Shown here: piece by piece, positions 1-8,780 of the stretch
How positions within the stretch are numbered: the first letter of the stretch is position 1
Layout: each line of letters begins with the position of its first letter
NCBI RefSeq assembly: GCF_009765355.1
Contig: NZ_VTHK01000011.1
Span: 124,001 to 188,000 of the forward strand
Reading direction: 5' to 3'
DNA: 64,000 nucleotides
Source: Amycolatopsis anabasis
GTDB lineage: Bacteria > Actinomycetota > Actinomycetes > Mycobacteriales > Pseudonocardiaceae
Made by a program: the position numbers and the translations under genes
The notes under the pieces: model-generated
Database searches by the model: none
The model's input: the letters and a program-made list of their open reading frames with translations, nothing else
What the model was told of the DNA's origin: nothing

Positions 1-236
1 CGCCGGGTCGCGTTCGCCAGGTGGCCGATCAGCACCGCGGGGGCGGAACTGGCCACCCCGCGCATGCTGTGGTGCTCGGGCACCCAATACCGGTGGAAGC
101 CCAGCCCCTCGGCCAGCCTCGCGAGGTCGACCGTCCGGTGGAGCGCCTGTCGTGCGGTGGCGCCTTCCACGATCGGCGAGGTGTCCAAAACCGACAGACG
201 CACCCCCGCCCGCCGAGCCCCGGCCGTACCCGTCAT
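1..236 (-). CDS. LLM-class flavin-dependent oxidoreductase (luciferase-like), N-terminal part
   Basis: The reading frame starts at ATG 236 and runs off the left edge after 78 codons. After a short basic leader the protein reads [12 protein letters not shown], then [19 protein letters not shown], then [12 protein letters not shown]. This is the strongly conserved N-terminus of the MsnO8-like group of luciferase-like monooxygenases, which use reduced FMN or F420. The EHHS segment lies in the flavin/substrate pocket of the family. It is transcribed leftward and diverges from the epimerase gene across about 140 bases. The rest of the TIM barrel lies outside the window, so substrate and cofactor cannot be judged. 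Confidence 0.85.
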   Translation of the reverse strand, partial: MTGTAGARRAGVRLSVLDTSPIVEGATARQALHRTVDLARLAEGLGFHRYWVPEHHSMRGVASSAPAVLIGHLANATR

Positions 237-374
237 CCCTGATCCCCCTTCGTCCGCGGCGATTATCCCGCGCTCCGCGACGTCGCTCACCTTCAGCCGC
301 GCGGGCCGTATTGCGAACCCGCGCCGGTGCTACGGTCGATTCGCCGAACAGGGCGTGGATGACGGGGGGCGTTC

Positions 375-1343
375 ATGAAGGTCGTGCTACCCGGGGGCAC
401 CGGGCACATCGGCGGATTCCTGAGCCGGGCGCTGGCCGAGGCCGGTCATGACGTGGTGGTGCTGAGCCGCCGAGACGACCTCGGGCTGGGGGCGGGGGTC
501 CGTCGCGTCCGCTGGGACGGCCGCACCGCGGGGGCGTGGGTCGCCGAACTCGACGGCTGCGACGCGGTGATCAACCTGGCGGGCCGCAGCGTGAGTTGCC
601 GCTACACCTCGGCAAACCTGCGGGAGATGATGAACTCGCGGGTGGAGTCCACCCGCGCCGTGGGGGCGGCGATCGAGCGTGCCGCGAGCCCGCCGAAGGT
701 GTGGCTGCAGATGAGCACCGCCACGATCTACGCGCACCGCTTCGACGCACCCAACGACGAGGCGACCGGCGTCCTCGGCGGCGCGGAAACCGAGGTTCCC
801 GCTTACTGGGCCTTCAGCGTCGACATCGCCAAAGCGTGGGAACAGGCCCAGCAGCAGGCCGCCACGCCGCACACGCGCAAGGTCGCGCTCAGGACAGCCA
901 TGGTGATGAGCCCCGATCGCGGCGGGATCTTCGACGTCCTGCTCCAGATGGTTCGGCTCGGCCTCGGCGGCCCGGTCGCCGGCGGCGCCCAGTACGTCTC
1001 CTGGATCCACGACCAGGACATGGTCCGGGCGGTCGAATTCCTGCTGGAGCGGGACGATCTGCACGGACCGATCAACCTCGCCGCACCCGATCCCCTGCCG
1101 CACCGCGAATTCATGCGCACACTCCGCGCCGCGCGGGGCGTCCCGATTGGACTGCCGGCGACCAAGTGGATGGCCGAACTCGGCGCTTTCGTCCTGCGCT
1201 CCGACACCGAACTGCTGCTGAAAAGCCGAAGGGTCACGCCCGGCCGGCTCCTCGGCGCGGGTTTCTCCTTCGACTTCCCGCACTGGCCGGACGCGGCCCA
1301 AGATCTGGTGCGGCGAACCGGGAAGCACCGCTCAACGCGGTGA
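375..1343 (+). CDS. TIGR01777-family NAD(P)-dependent epimerase/oxidoreductase
   Basis: This 322-residue protein begins MKVVLPGGTGHIGGFLSRAL, a Rossmann nucleotide-binding loop with the GxxGxxG spacing of extended SDRs. VINLAGRSV, the RVESTRAV region and a VSWIHDQD segment near residue 213 are typical of the TIGR01777/DUF1731 (YfcH, SDR39U1) family. A C-terminal DUF1731 part with LLKSRRVTPGRLL follows. Family members are soluble NAD(P)-binding proteins of uncertain substrate, so no pathway is assigned. The ATG at 375 is chosen because it begins exactly at the Rossmann strand. The stop abuts the stop region of the convergent lipoprotein gene with no gap. Confidence 0.88.
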   Translation: MKVVLPGGTGHIGGFLSRALAEAGHDVVVLSRRDDLGLGAGVRRVRWDGRTAGAWVAELDGCDAVINLAGRSVSCRYTSANLREMMNSRVESTRAVGAAIERAASPPKVWLQMSTATIYAHRFDAPNDEATGVLGGAETEVPAYWAFSVDIAKAWEQAQQQAATPHTRKVALRTAMVMSPDRGGIFDVLLQMVRLGLGGPVAGGAQYVSWIHDQDMVRAVEFLLERDDLHGPINLAAPDPLPHREFMRTLRAARGVPIGLPATKWMAELGAFVLRSDTELLLKSRRVTPGRLLGAGFSFDFPHWPDAAQDLVRRTGKHRSTR

Positions 1344-1865
1344 TCAGCCCACGGTGTAAAGGAATTGGTCGTCTTCGAGGTCGTTGTCGGTGCCGTCGTC
1401 GCGCACCGGCGCGTCGTGGGCGGGGTCGTACTTCCCGTCGCCGTCGTCGACGGTCAGCACGGCACGCAAGGAGTGGGTGCCCTTCCGCAGCGCGGGTTCG
1501 AGCGTGACCGCGGCACCGCGGTGCGCGCCCGGCCGCACCGGCGCGGAGCCGAGCACGGTCCCCGCTTGGTCGTAGACGGCGACGTGGCCGGTCACCGGCA
1601 ACTCGGTTTCCTCGATCAGCACGCGGGCGCCGTCGCCGAACTGGTCGTCGGCATCCAGCTCGCTGTGCGGGAAGGACACGGGCTGCGGCGAACTCATCGG
1701 CTGACCGGCCGACGGCGGGAGGCCGGGTGCGGTCCGCGGGGCGGCGGCCGGTAGCGGCGCGGGTGCGGCGGGCGCGGGGTCCGCGCCGCCCGAGCACGCC
1801 CCGAGCAGCACGCCGAGGACGCCGGTGGTCACGAGCAGGAACGAGGCACGGTGTGAGGTCGTCAT
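1344..1865 (-). CDS. Putative secreted lipoprotein with Ig-like beta domain
   Basis: From ATG 1865 the protein is 173 residues. It has a basic N-terminus (MTTSHR), a hydrophobic stretch and a clear lipobox LLGAC, so it should be processed by signal peptidase II and anchored to the outer face of the membrane. A linker rich in Pro and Ala follows, then a beta-rich domain with regularly spaced Asp, including DDGDGKYDP and DGTDNDLEDDQ, that could bind calcium. An upstream in-frame GTG at 1898 exists but would place extra residues before the signal peptide. It diverges from the thiolase-like gene. Its function is unknown, and it resembles small lipoproteins of the DUF7282 type only in outline. Confidence 0.7.
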   Translation of the reverse strand: MTTSHRASFLLVTTGVLGVLLGACSGGADPAPAAPAPLPAAAPRTAPGLPPSAGQPMSSPQPVSFPHSELDADDQFGDGARVLIEETELPVTGHVAVYDQAGTVLGSAPVRPGAHRGAAVTLEPALRKGTHSLRAVLTVDDGDGKYDPAHDAPVRDDGTDNDLEDDQFLYTVG

Positions 1866-1941
1866 GCCCGCTAGCTTCGCCGGACCGGATGGCAGCACGA
1901 TGAGCCGAAGATGAGTAGATCGTCATGAAATACTCGCGCTC

Positions 1942-3096
1942 ATGGCCCCGCGAGATGCTGTGGTGGTGGCCGGAGCCGCCGAGTCGCCGTACACCCGGCA
2001 CCCGGCCGCGTCGCGGACGACTCCGGCGGTGCTCGTCGACGCGGTGCGGCGCGCGGTAGCCGATGCCGGGCTCGAACTCGGTGCTGTCGACGGGTTCGCG
2101 GTCAGCAGCTTCACGCTGCGCCCGGATCACGCGGTGGATCTCGCCTGGCGGATGGGGTTGCGGCTGCGGTGGATCATGGAGGACACCAACGGCGGCGCCA
2201 GCGCGCTCAACATGCTCCAGCACGCCGTGCGCGCGGTGCGGGCCGGTGACGCCGAGGTCGTCGTGGTGGCCGCGGGAGACCGGATGACCGGCGACGCCTT
2301 CGCCGCGCTGGTGGCCGAATACAACACCGCCACCCGCGACCACCTCACCCCGCTGCCGATGCCCGGCCCCAATCCCCTGTTCGCCATGCTCACCCAACGG
2401 CACATGGCCCGGCACGGCCTGGGCCGCGCGGACTACGCGCACATCCCGATCGCGCAACGCGCGTGGGCCGCGCTCAATCCCGGGGCGGTGTACCGAACGC
2501 CGCTGTCCCTCGAGGAGTACCTCGCCGCACCCGCGGTCGCGCCCCCGCTGCACCGCTTCGACTGCGTGCCACCGGTCACCGGCGCCGACGCGATCGTCGT
2601 CACCACCCGGGACCGGCTCCGCGACGGCGCCGCGGCCGAGGTGCTCGGCGTCGGCGGCGTGATCAACCACGACGACCAGACCGGGGACGGCCTGAGCACG
2701 GGACTCGCCCAGATCGCACCCGAGCTGTGGTCGGTCGCCGGGATCGGCCCGGCGGAGGTGGACGTGTGGTCGGTGTACGACGACTACCCGGTCATGGTGC
2801 TGATCCAGCTCGCCGATCTCGGGTTCGTTCCGGACGGCGACCCGCGGCGGCTGCTGGCGGAGCGGATCGGCGCCGGGCGGTTGCCGCTCAACACCTCCGG
2901 CGGGCAGCTGTCGGCGGGGCAGGCCGGGGCGGCGGCCGGGCTGCACGGACTGGTCGAAGCCGTCACCCAGCTTCGCGGCCGCGCCGATCGCCGCCAGGTC
3001 GAGCGCGCCCGGTTCGCCGCGGTCACCGGGTACGGAATGGTGCTCTACCGCTACGGCGCCTGCGCCAATCTCGCGATCCTGGAGCGAGTGCCATGA
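1942..3096 (+). CDS. Thiolase-superfamily protein, Ltp2/SCP-x type (probably aldolase-like)
   Basis: This 384-residue protein has the thiolase fold: VVVAGAAESPY at the N-terminus, EDTNGGASALNML where the nucleophile loop lies, NTSGGQLSAGQAGAA and a C-terminal GYGMVLYRYG. The Cys that a true thiolase carries in the first loop is replaced by a Gly/Ala stretch. The residues YDDY (near 276) and GYG (near 368) match places where Ltp2-type retro-aldolases carry catalytic tyrosines. Ltp2 enzymes act on CoA thioesters with a DUF35 partner. Here the next gene, sharing an ATGA overlap, carries a DUF35 domain, which supports this reading. The pair may process steroid-, terpenoid- or fatty-acyl-CoA side chains. 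The exact substrate is unknown. Confidence 0.82.
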   Translation: MAPRDAVVVAGAAESPYTRHPAASRTTPAVLVDAVRRAVADAGLELGAVDGFAVSSFTLRPDHAVDLAWRMGLRLRWIMEDTNGGASALNMLQHAVRAVRAGDAEVVVVAAGDRMTGDAFAALVAEYNTATRDHLTPLPMPGPNPLFAMLTQRHMARHGLGRADYAHIPIAQRAWAALNPGAVYRTPLSLEEYLAAPAVAPPLHRFDCVPPVTGADAIVVTTRDRLRDGAAAEVLGVGGVINHDDQTGDGLSTGLAQIAPELWSVAGIGPAEVDVWSVYDDYPVMVLIQLADLGFVPDGDPRRLLAERIGAGRLPLNTSGGQLSAGQAGAAAGLHGLVEAVTQLRGRADRRQVERARFAAVTGYGMVLYRYGACANLAILERVP

Positions 3097-4979
3097 CCGG
3101 AATCCACCTGTCCCGCTGCCGGTCCTGCGGTGCGGTGCACTTCCCCCGCCGCGACGCCTGCCCCCGGTGTCACCGCGACGACCTCACCGCCGCCCCGGCG
3201 CGACACGGTGTGATCGAAGAACTCACGACTACCGGTGAGCGGACGCTGGCCTCGGTCCGCACCGAACTGGGCCCGATCGTGGTGGCCTCGTTCCCCGCGG
3301 GCGCTCAGGTCGAGCCGGGTGACGAGGTGCGCCTGACCTCCACACCGGACACCAGCTCACCCGAGCCGGTCGCCTACGTCCCGGATCCGGCCGCGGGGCA
3401 GGCGGTCCTCCCACTGCCTTTCGCGCGGCAGACGCTGCCCGCCCTGCTGGAGCGCCAGGCCGAGCGGTACGGCGACAAGCCGCTGGTGCGCGTCGGTGAC
3501 GTGGTGCTCAGCTACCGCGAGGTGCGCGACGCGGCGGCCCGCACCGCCGGGATGCTCACCGCCGCCGGGCTCCGGCGCGGCGACCGGGTCGCCACCCTGT
3601 CCGGGAACCGGCTCGAGCTGCTCGATCTCATGCTCGGCTGCGCCTGGCTCGGCGTCATCGTGGTGCCGCTCAACGTGGCGGTGCGCGGGGACGGGCTGCG
3701 CCACGGCCTGGCCAACTCCGGCGCCCGGGTGCTGGTGCTCGAACCGGAACTGCTCGACGTGCTCGACCACGTCGACGCACCCGGCACCCTGGAGCAGGTG
3801 TGGCTCTTCCCCGGTAGCGAGGGGGCGCGGCAGCCGCGGCGGCCGTACCCGGTGCGCCCGATCCCCGCGGCCGGCGACCCCGTCCCGGCGGCGGACGTGC
3901 GGCCCGGGGACACCGCGGTCATCCTCTACACCTCCGGCACGACCGGACTGCCCAAGGGAGTCTGCTGCCCGCACGCCCAGCTCTACTGGTACGGCGTCAT
4001 CGTCGGGGATCACCTGACGATCGGCGAGGACGACGTGCTGTTCACCGTGCTGCCGCTGTTCCACATGAACGCGCTCACCGCGTTCGTCCAAGCGCTGATC
4101 AACGGCGCGACCTTCGTGCTCGGCGCGCGGTTCTCCGCATCCCGCTTCTGGACCGAAGCCACCGCCACCGGGGCGACGGTGACCTACCTGCTCGGCGCGA
4201 TGATCAACATCCTGTACCGGCGCGAGCCGGGCGAGCACGACCGCGCGCACCGGATCAGGATCGCGCTCTCCCCCGCCACCCCCGCGAACCTGCACATCCC
4301 TTTCCGCGAGCGTTTCGGAATCACCTTGCTCGAGGGCTACGGCTCGACCGAAACCAATATGACCATCAGCGCCCCCGCGGGGCGCCAGCGGCCGGGGTAC
4401 CTGGGCAAGGTGCTGCCCGGCTTCGACGCGCGGGTCGTGGACGAGCAGGACCAGCCGGTCCCCGACGGGACCCCGGGGGAGCTGATCCTGCGCCACACCG
4501 AACCGTTCTCGTTCGCCACCGGTTACTTCGCCATGCCCGAGAAGACCGTCGAAGCCTGGCGCAACCTGTGGTTCCACACCGGCGACCGCGTGGTGCGCGA
4601 CGCGGACGGCTGGTACCGCTTCCTCGACCGCATCAAGGACGCCATCCGCCGCCGCGGCGAGAACATCTCCTCGTTCGAGGTCGAGCAGGCCATCGCCCAG
4701 CACCCGGCCGTCGCACAGGTCGCCGTTTACGCGGTCCCGTCCGAGATGGCCGAGGACGAGGTGATGGCGTGCATCGTGCCGCGACCCGGCTCGGCCCTCC
4801 CGCCGGAGGACCTGATCGCGTTCCTGCGACCTCGGCTCGCCCGCTTCGCGCTCCCCCGCTACATCCGTTTCGCCGAAACCTTGCCGATGACCGAAAACGG
4901 CAAGATCCGCAAGGTCGTCCTCCGCGAAACCGGAATCACCCCCGGCACCTGGGACGCGACGGCCTCCCCGCCGCGGTAG
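3093..4979 (+). CDS. DUF35 (zinc-ribbon/OB-fold)-acyl-CoA synthetase fusion
   Basis: The start ATG 3093 overlaps the thiolase stop (ATGA), giving 628 residues. Residues 1-30 hold two CxxC pairs (C9/C12 and C23/C26), the rubredoxin-like zinc ribbon of DUF35 proteins. An OB-fold-like segment runs to about residue 110. From about 115 the protein is an ANL-superfamily adenylating enzyme with YTSGTTGLPKG near 280, LFHMNALTAF, EGYGSTETN, TGDRV and the C-terminal ENGKIRK lysine. The sequence most resembles CaiC-like ATP-dependent acyl-CoA ligases. It should activate an acid as AMP ester and thioesterify it to CoA, while the DUF35 part docks on the thiolase-like partner. The two functions are normally separate proteins. 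Confidence 0.88.
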   Translation: MTGIHLSRCRSCGAVHFPRRDACPRCHRDDLTAAPARHGVIEELTTTGERTLASVRTELGPIVVASFPAGAQVEPGDEVRLTSTPDTSSPEPVAYVPDPAAGQAVLPLPFARQTLPALLERQAERYGDKPLVRVGDVVLSYREVRDAAARTAGMLTAAGLRRGDRVATLSGNRLELLDLMLGCAWLGVIVVPLNVAVRGDGLRHGLANSGARVLVLEPELLDVLDHVDAPGTLEQVWLFPGSEGARQPRRPYPVRPIPAAGDPVPAADVRPGDTAVILYTSGTTGLPKGVCCPHAQLYWYGVIVGDHLTIGEDDVLFTVLPLFHMNALTAFVQALINGATFVLGARFSASRFWTEATATGATVTYLLGAMINILYRREPGEHDRAHRIRIALSPATPANLHIPFRERFGITLLEGYGSTETNMTISAPAGRQRPGYLGKVLPGFDARVVDEQDQPVPDGTPGELILRHTEPFSFATGYFAMPEKTVEAWRNLWFHTGDRVVRDADGWYRFLDRIKDAIRRRGENISSFEVEQAIAQHPAVAQVAVYAVPSEMAEDEVMACIVPRPGSALPPEDLIAFLRPRLARFALPRYIRFAETLPMTENGKIRKVVLRETGITPGTWDATASPPR

Positions 4980-4995
4980 TCGTCAGCTCGAGGGA

Positions 4996-6351
4996 TCAGG
5001 CGACCTTGGGGGCGGCGCGCATGCCGACGTAGCAGCATCCGGCCCCGTCCGGGAGGGTGGTGAAGATGACGGGCATCCAGTCCTCGCTGAATCCGGGAGC
5101 GGACGCGGCGAAGACGGTGCCGGAGACCGGGACCAGCTCGGCCTCGAGCGGCGGCAGGTCCTTGAAGGTGTCGACGAACTCGTAGCGCAGGTGCCCGGGG
5201 GTGACCGTGATGACCACGCCCTCGCGCCGGTAGGTGCCCAGCAGCGGGGTCATGTCGACGACCGGCGGCCGGGCGGCCGGGCCGAAGGGTTCCGGCATCC
5301 GCACCCCGGCCAGTTCGCCGAGCAGTTCGCGGAACAGGGCGGCGTAGAGCGGGTGCGCGCCACCCCCGTTGGTGACCAGCGCGACGGCGACTCCGGCCGA
5401 GGGGACGACGCGCAGGTAGGCGTACTGCCCGATGGCCGAGCCGTCGTGGCCGTACCCGGCCACGCCGTGCCAGTCGTACAGCGTCCAGCCCAGACCCCAC
5501 CCGTCGGCGCTGACCGTCCACTTGTCCGGCACGTCCATCTGCCGCCGCTGCATCGCGGCCACGCTCTCCGCGCTCAGCACCCTGGTGCCGTCGGCGGCCG
5601 TGCCCCCGTTGAGGTGCAGCCGGGCGAGCTTGACCACGTCACCGGCGCTGGCGACGACGAAACCGTTGGGCCCGCTGGCGCGCGGCATCGGGTTCCAGGC
5701 CGGCGCCGGGTCCGGCATCCGCCCGGGTTCGCCGAGGTGGCTCATCGCGGCGTTGAACCGCAGCGCGTCCTCCGGCAGCGTCACGGTGTGCTTGGCGCCG
5801 AGCGGCTCGAGCAGCCGCTCCCGCAGCGCGACGTCCCAGATCTGGCCGGTGAGCACCTCGATGAGGCGGCCGAGGATCATGTACCCGGTCGGGCTGTAGG
5901 AGACCATCAGGCCGGGCGGGCAGTCCTGGCCCACCCGCTCCACCGCCTCCAGATAGCGGGCCAGGCAGTCGTCGCCGCGCCCCGAGTCGTAGTAGAAGTC
6001 GCCGCTGATGCCGCTGGTGTGGCTGAGCAGCTGGCGGGCCGTGACCGTCTTGGTCACCTCGGGGTCGGCGACCGCGAAGTCCGGCAGCACGTCCTTGATC
6101 GGCGCGTCGAGGTCGAGCAGGCCTTCGTCGACGAGCTGCATCACCTGTGTCGAGGTGTAGATCTTGGCGACGGATCCGAGCTGGAACACCGAATCCGTCG
6201 TCACCGGCACGCCCGTGCCGCGGTGCAGCACGCCACTGGCCAGCTCGTGCACCGCGCCGTCGACGAGCACGGCGAGCCCCGCGCCCGGAACGTGGTTGGC
6301 CTCGCGCAGCTCGTCGAGCCGAGGCTGCCAATGATCCATGTCGAAGGTCAT
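4996..6351 (-). CDS. Serine hydrolase, beta-lactamase/penicillin-binding-protein fold
   Basis: ATG 6351 is preceded by a strong GAGGAG ribosome site, so this start is preferred over an in-frame codon at 6399 inside the operator. The 451-residue protein has FQLGSVAKIYTS (SxxK nucleophile motif), SYSPTGYMILG (the YxN position, here YSP) and YGHDGSAIGQYAYL near the HxG position. This is class C beta-lactamase/esterase architecture with a C-terminal beta domain (GTYRREGVVI onward). No signal peptide is seen, so it is probably cytoplasmic, like EstB-type esterases. It is divergent from a TetR gene and shares a perfect operator with it, so it is probably the regulated target and may detoxify an ester or lactam inducer. 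Confidence 0.85.
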   Translation of the reverse strand: MTFDMDHWQPRLDELREANHVPGAGLAVLVDGAVHELASGVLHRGTGVPVTTDSVFQLGSVAKIYTSTQVMQLVDEGLLDLDAPIKDVLPDFAVADPEVTKTVTARQLLSHTSGISGDFYYDSGRGDDCLARYLEAVERVGQDCPPGLMVSYSPTGYMILGRLIEVLTGQIWDVALRERLLEPLGAKHTVTLPEDALRFNAAMSHLGEPGRMPDPAPAWNPMPRASGPNGFVVASAGDVVKLARLHLNGGTAADGTRVLSAESVAAMQRRQMDVPDKWTVSADGWGLGWTLYDWHGVAGYGHDGSAIGQYAYLRVVPSAGVAVALVTNGGGAHPLYAALFRELLGELAGVRMPEPFGPAARPPVVDMTPLLGTYRREGVVITVTPGHLRYEFVDTFKDLPPLEAELVPVSGTVFAASAPGFSEDWMPVIFTTLPDGAGCCYVGMRAAPKVA

Positions 6352-6382
6352 GCGAATCTCCTCTACTGAACAGTGTGCAGTT

Positions 6383-6421
6383 AGCTGCACGGTGTTCAAG
6401 TTAGCAGAACACCGTGCAGCT
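6383..6421. promoter_or_regulatory. Perfect 15-bp inverted repeat, TetR operator between divergent genes
   Basis: AGCTGCACGGTGTTC at 6383-6397 is repeated exactly in reverse complement as GAACACCGTGCAGCT at 6407-6421, with a 9-base AT-richer spacer. It lies between the serine hydrolase and the tetR-like gene, about 30 bases from each start. TetR dimers classically bind such palindromes. Auto-repression plus repression of the hydrolase is the inferred circuit. Confidence 0.8.
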
Positions 6422-6458
6422 GTCCTGTACGCTGTGCATGACTTCCGAGGAGGACGCT

Positions 6459-7181
6459 ATGCAGGCAGAGGGCTCCTCTGTGTGGACCCGGCCGCGACGG
6501 CGCAGGCGCGACCAGCCGTCCCTGACCCGCGAGCAGATCGTCGCCGGGGCTCTCCGGCTACTCGACGCCGAAGGCGTCGACGGCCTCAGCATGCGCAAGC
6601 TCGGCACCGAGCTCGGCGCCGTCGCCACCGCCGTCTACTGGCACGTGACCAACAAGGACGAGCTGATCGAGCTGGTGATCGACGAGGTCTACGGCGAGAT
6701 CGAGGTGCCGGAGATCGACGACCCCGCGGCCTGGCGCGACGCCGTGGCCGGGATCGCCCACAGCCTGCGGTCGACGTTCCTGCGGCACCCGTGGTTCGCC
6801 TCGGTGATCGACGCGGTCGGGCTCAGTTACCTCGGACCGAAGATGATGCGCGTGTCCGACCAGGTGCTCGCCTTGTTCGTGGCGGGCGGGTTCTCGCTGG
6901 CGGAGGCGGACCTGGCCTGGACCACCGTCTCCGTCTACGTCATGGGCATCGCGTCGACGGAGGCGGCGACGGTGAACCGGCTCTCCCGCACCGGCGAGGA
7001 CGAGGAGGAGCACCTGCGGAGCATCCTTCCCATCGCCGAGGAGGCGTCCCAGGAGTACCCGCGGCTGCGGCAGCTGTACGCCGAGGCCAGGGCCCGCGGA
7101 TCCGCCGCTGGGGTGCGGGAGGACAAGTTCGCCTACGGGCTCGAGCGAATCCTCGACGGCCTGCAGGCGCGCCTCGCGTAA
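6459..7181 (+). CDS. TetR-family transcriptional regulator
   Basis: ATG 6459 follows GAGGAGG at good spacing and gives 240 residues. A basic arm (RPRRRRRDQ) precedes the TetR helix-turn-helix, LTREQIVAGALRLLDAEG followed by LSMRKLGTELGAVATAVYWHV. YWHVTNKDELIEL is the hallmark end of the DNA-binding domain in the TetR_C_1 subgroup. The C-terminal helical domain (residues about 90-240) should hold a small-molecule pocket. It is divergent from the serine hydrolase with a perfect inverted repeat between them, so it probably represses both. The ligand is not predictable. Confidence 0.92.
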   Translation: MQAEGSSVWTRPRRRRRDQPSLTREQIVAGALRLLDAEGVDGLSMRKLGTELGAVATAVYWHVTNKDELIELVIDEVYGEIEVPEIDDPAAWRDAVAGIAHSLRSTFLRHPWFASVIDAVGLSYLGPKMMRVSDQVLALFVAGGFSLAEADLAWTTVSVYVMGIASTEAATVNRLSRTGEDEEEHLRSILPIAEEASQEYPRLRQLYAEARARGSAAGVREDKFAYGLERILDGLQARLA

Positions 7182-7188
7182 CGGCGGT

Positions 7189-7212
7189 GGCCGGTGCGGT
7201 ACCGCACCGGCC
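7189..7212. terminator. Bidirectional hairpin between convergent genes
   Basis: GGCCGGTGCGGT and ACCGCACCGGCC form a perfect 12-bp self-complementary arm pair with no spacer. It lies eight bases after the tetR stop and 34 bases beyond the convergent glycosyltransferase stop. It lacks a clear T-tract, as is common for actinomycete terminators. Confidence 0.6.
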
Positions 7213-7246
7213 CCACCTGTTCCGCGGGTTCTGGCTTCCGGCGGCA

Positions 7247-8485
7247 CTACGCCACGAAGGCACCCGAAGCCGATTCCGGATTGGCCGTTTCGAGGAGCAG
7301 CTTCGCGGCCACCGTCGCCCCGTCGGTGCGGATCGTGCCGGCCACGGCCCTGGCGCGCGCCCGGGTCTCGGGGCTCAGGGCCGTGGTGAGCGCGGCGGAC
7401 AGGGAGTCGAAGGTCGGCGTCGAGCCCTGATGTGCCACGCCGATGCCCAGCTCGGCCACGCGGGCGGCCCAGCACGGCTGGTCCGCGATCTGGGGCACCA
7501 CCACCTGGGGCGCGCCCGCTCGCGCGGCGGTCGTCGTGGTGCCCGCGCCGCCGTGGTGCACGACGGCGGCCACCCGGCGGAACAGGGCCTGCTGGTTGAC
7601 CTCGCCGACGACGAAGCAGTCGTCGGCGTCGTCGATCGGGACCAGTTCGGCCCAGCCGCGGCCGAGGACGACCCGGCGGCCCCGCGCGCGGACCGCCTCG
7701 ATGGCCACCCGGGCGATGGCCTTCGGGGCGTGCGCGGCCATGCTGCCGAAGCCCACGTACACCGGTGGTTCACCGGCGTCCAGGAACGCCTCCAGCTCGT
7801 CCGGGAGCGGGCGGTCGTCGGGCAGGATCCACGCCCCGGTCCGCACGACGTCGAGATCCGTGATGTCCTCCGGCGGGCACAGCGTCGCGTCCGCCGCCAG
7901 CCACGGCCGGCCGGTGAAGACGTAGTCGCGGACGTTGTCCACCGGCGGCAGGCCGATCGCCGCCCGATGGCGGTTGACCGCCTTGCCGTACAAGGCGTTC
8001 ACCGCCTGGGCGTCCCGCTCCCACAGCACCCGGTTGTCGGTCTCGCCCTGCTGGGACAAGCCCGGCCGCCCCAGTGGAGGGCGGTGCCGCGACGGCAGTC
8101 CGAAGCTCTGGAAGCACGCGAACACGTAGCGGATGCCCAGCTTCTCGGCCACGTCCCGGGCACCGGCCGGCAGCAGGCCGGTCGCCAGCAGCACGTCACA
8201 CCCCTCGGCCACCGCCGTGAGCGTGGCGAACCGCGCGGCGACCAGTTCGGGCGCGAGCCGGAACGCGTCTTCCGCCGTCGGTGGCTTCGGGTTGGCGACC
8301 ACCGAGCGCACCGTCGGGCCGAGCGGCACCAGCGGCACATCGGCGCGCCCCAGCAACGCCGCGAAATCCTCGTCCGGTGGCGCGCACACCCGCGCCTGGG
8401 CGCCGAGTTCCCGCAACGCCACCGCGAGCCCTGCCAACGGTTCGACGTCCCCGCGCGATCCCCACGTCGTCATCAACACACGCAC
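7247..8485 (-). CDS. GT1-family glycosyltransferase, glycopeptide Gtf type
   Basis: GTG 8485 is preceded by GGGGAG at six bases and gives MRVLMTTWGSRGDVEPLAGL, the N-terminus of vancomycin-type Gtf enzymes. The 412-residue length also fits them. An in-frame ATG at 8500 would add five residues and is less likely. The C-terminal half has VYVGFGSMAAHAPKA and VHHGGAGTTTTAARAGAPQV, the nucleotide-sugar binding region of GT-B fold family 1. The enzyme transfers an activated sugar, usually dTDP- or UDP-linked, to an aglycone. No sugar-nucleotide genes or aglycone cluster lie beside it, so it looks like an orphan tailoring or xenobiotic-glycosylating enzyme. Confidence 0.9.
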   Translation of the reverse strand: MRVLMTTWGSRGDVEPLAGLAVALRELGAQARVCAPPDEDFAALLGRADVPLVPLGPTVRSVVANPKPPTAEDAFRLAPELVAARFATLTAVAEGCDVLLATGLLPAGARDVAEKLGIRYVFACFQSFGLPSRHRPPLGRPGLSQQGETDNRVLWERDAQAVNALYGKAVNRHRAAIGLPPVDNVRDYVFTGRPWLAADATLCPPEDITDLDVVRTGAWILPDDRPLPDELEAFLDAGEPPVYVGFGSMAAHAPKAIARVAIEAVRARGRRVVLGRGWAELVPIDDADDCFVVGEVNQQALFRRVAAVVHHGGAGTTTTAARAGAPQVVVPQIADQPCWAARVAELGIGVAHQGSTPTFDSLSAALTTALSPETRARARAVAGTIRTDGATVAAKLLLETANPESASGAFVA

Positions 8486-8551
8486 TTCGCAACTCCCCAT
8501 TTCCGCAGGTACTGACTTTCGGCCGACGAATTCTGCGGCACGACCCGGGCC

Positions 8552-8580
8552 TTGCCGCAAGTCCCCCAGTCCGCTATATG
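8552..8580 (+). promoter_or_regulatory. Possible sigma-70-type promoter in the gtf-SDR intergenic region
   Basis: TTGCCG at 8552 and TATATG at 8575 are separated by 17 bases and face the SDR gene 200 bases downstream. The rest of the 295-base divergent region (8486-8780) shows no gene. The match is by eye and partial. Confidence 0.3.
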
Positions 8581-8780
8581 TTGAAGGGGGCAGGGAAAGG
8601 AATCTCCTCGCCCGCACCATTTCTCCTCCATCGAGAACGCGGTCTCGGCGCTCTTTCTCGTTTTCCCTATTCGGCGGGATCCGCCGTGGACAAGTCCTGT
8701 GCGCGGGTGTCCTAGGTGCACGGCGCCGAGCCCCCTTACGGTGCTGGAAATCCGGATGCACCACGACGACGAGGAGACAG

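Noticed and set aside
2463..3092. Upstream extension of the CoA-ligase frame into the thiolase gene
   Set aside because: The extension has no motif and the ATGA overlap at 3093 gives a natural start directly before the zinc ribbon.
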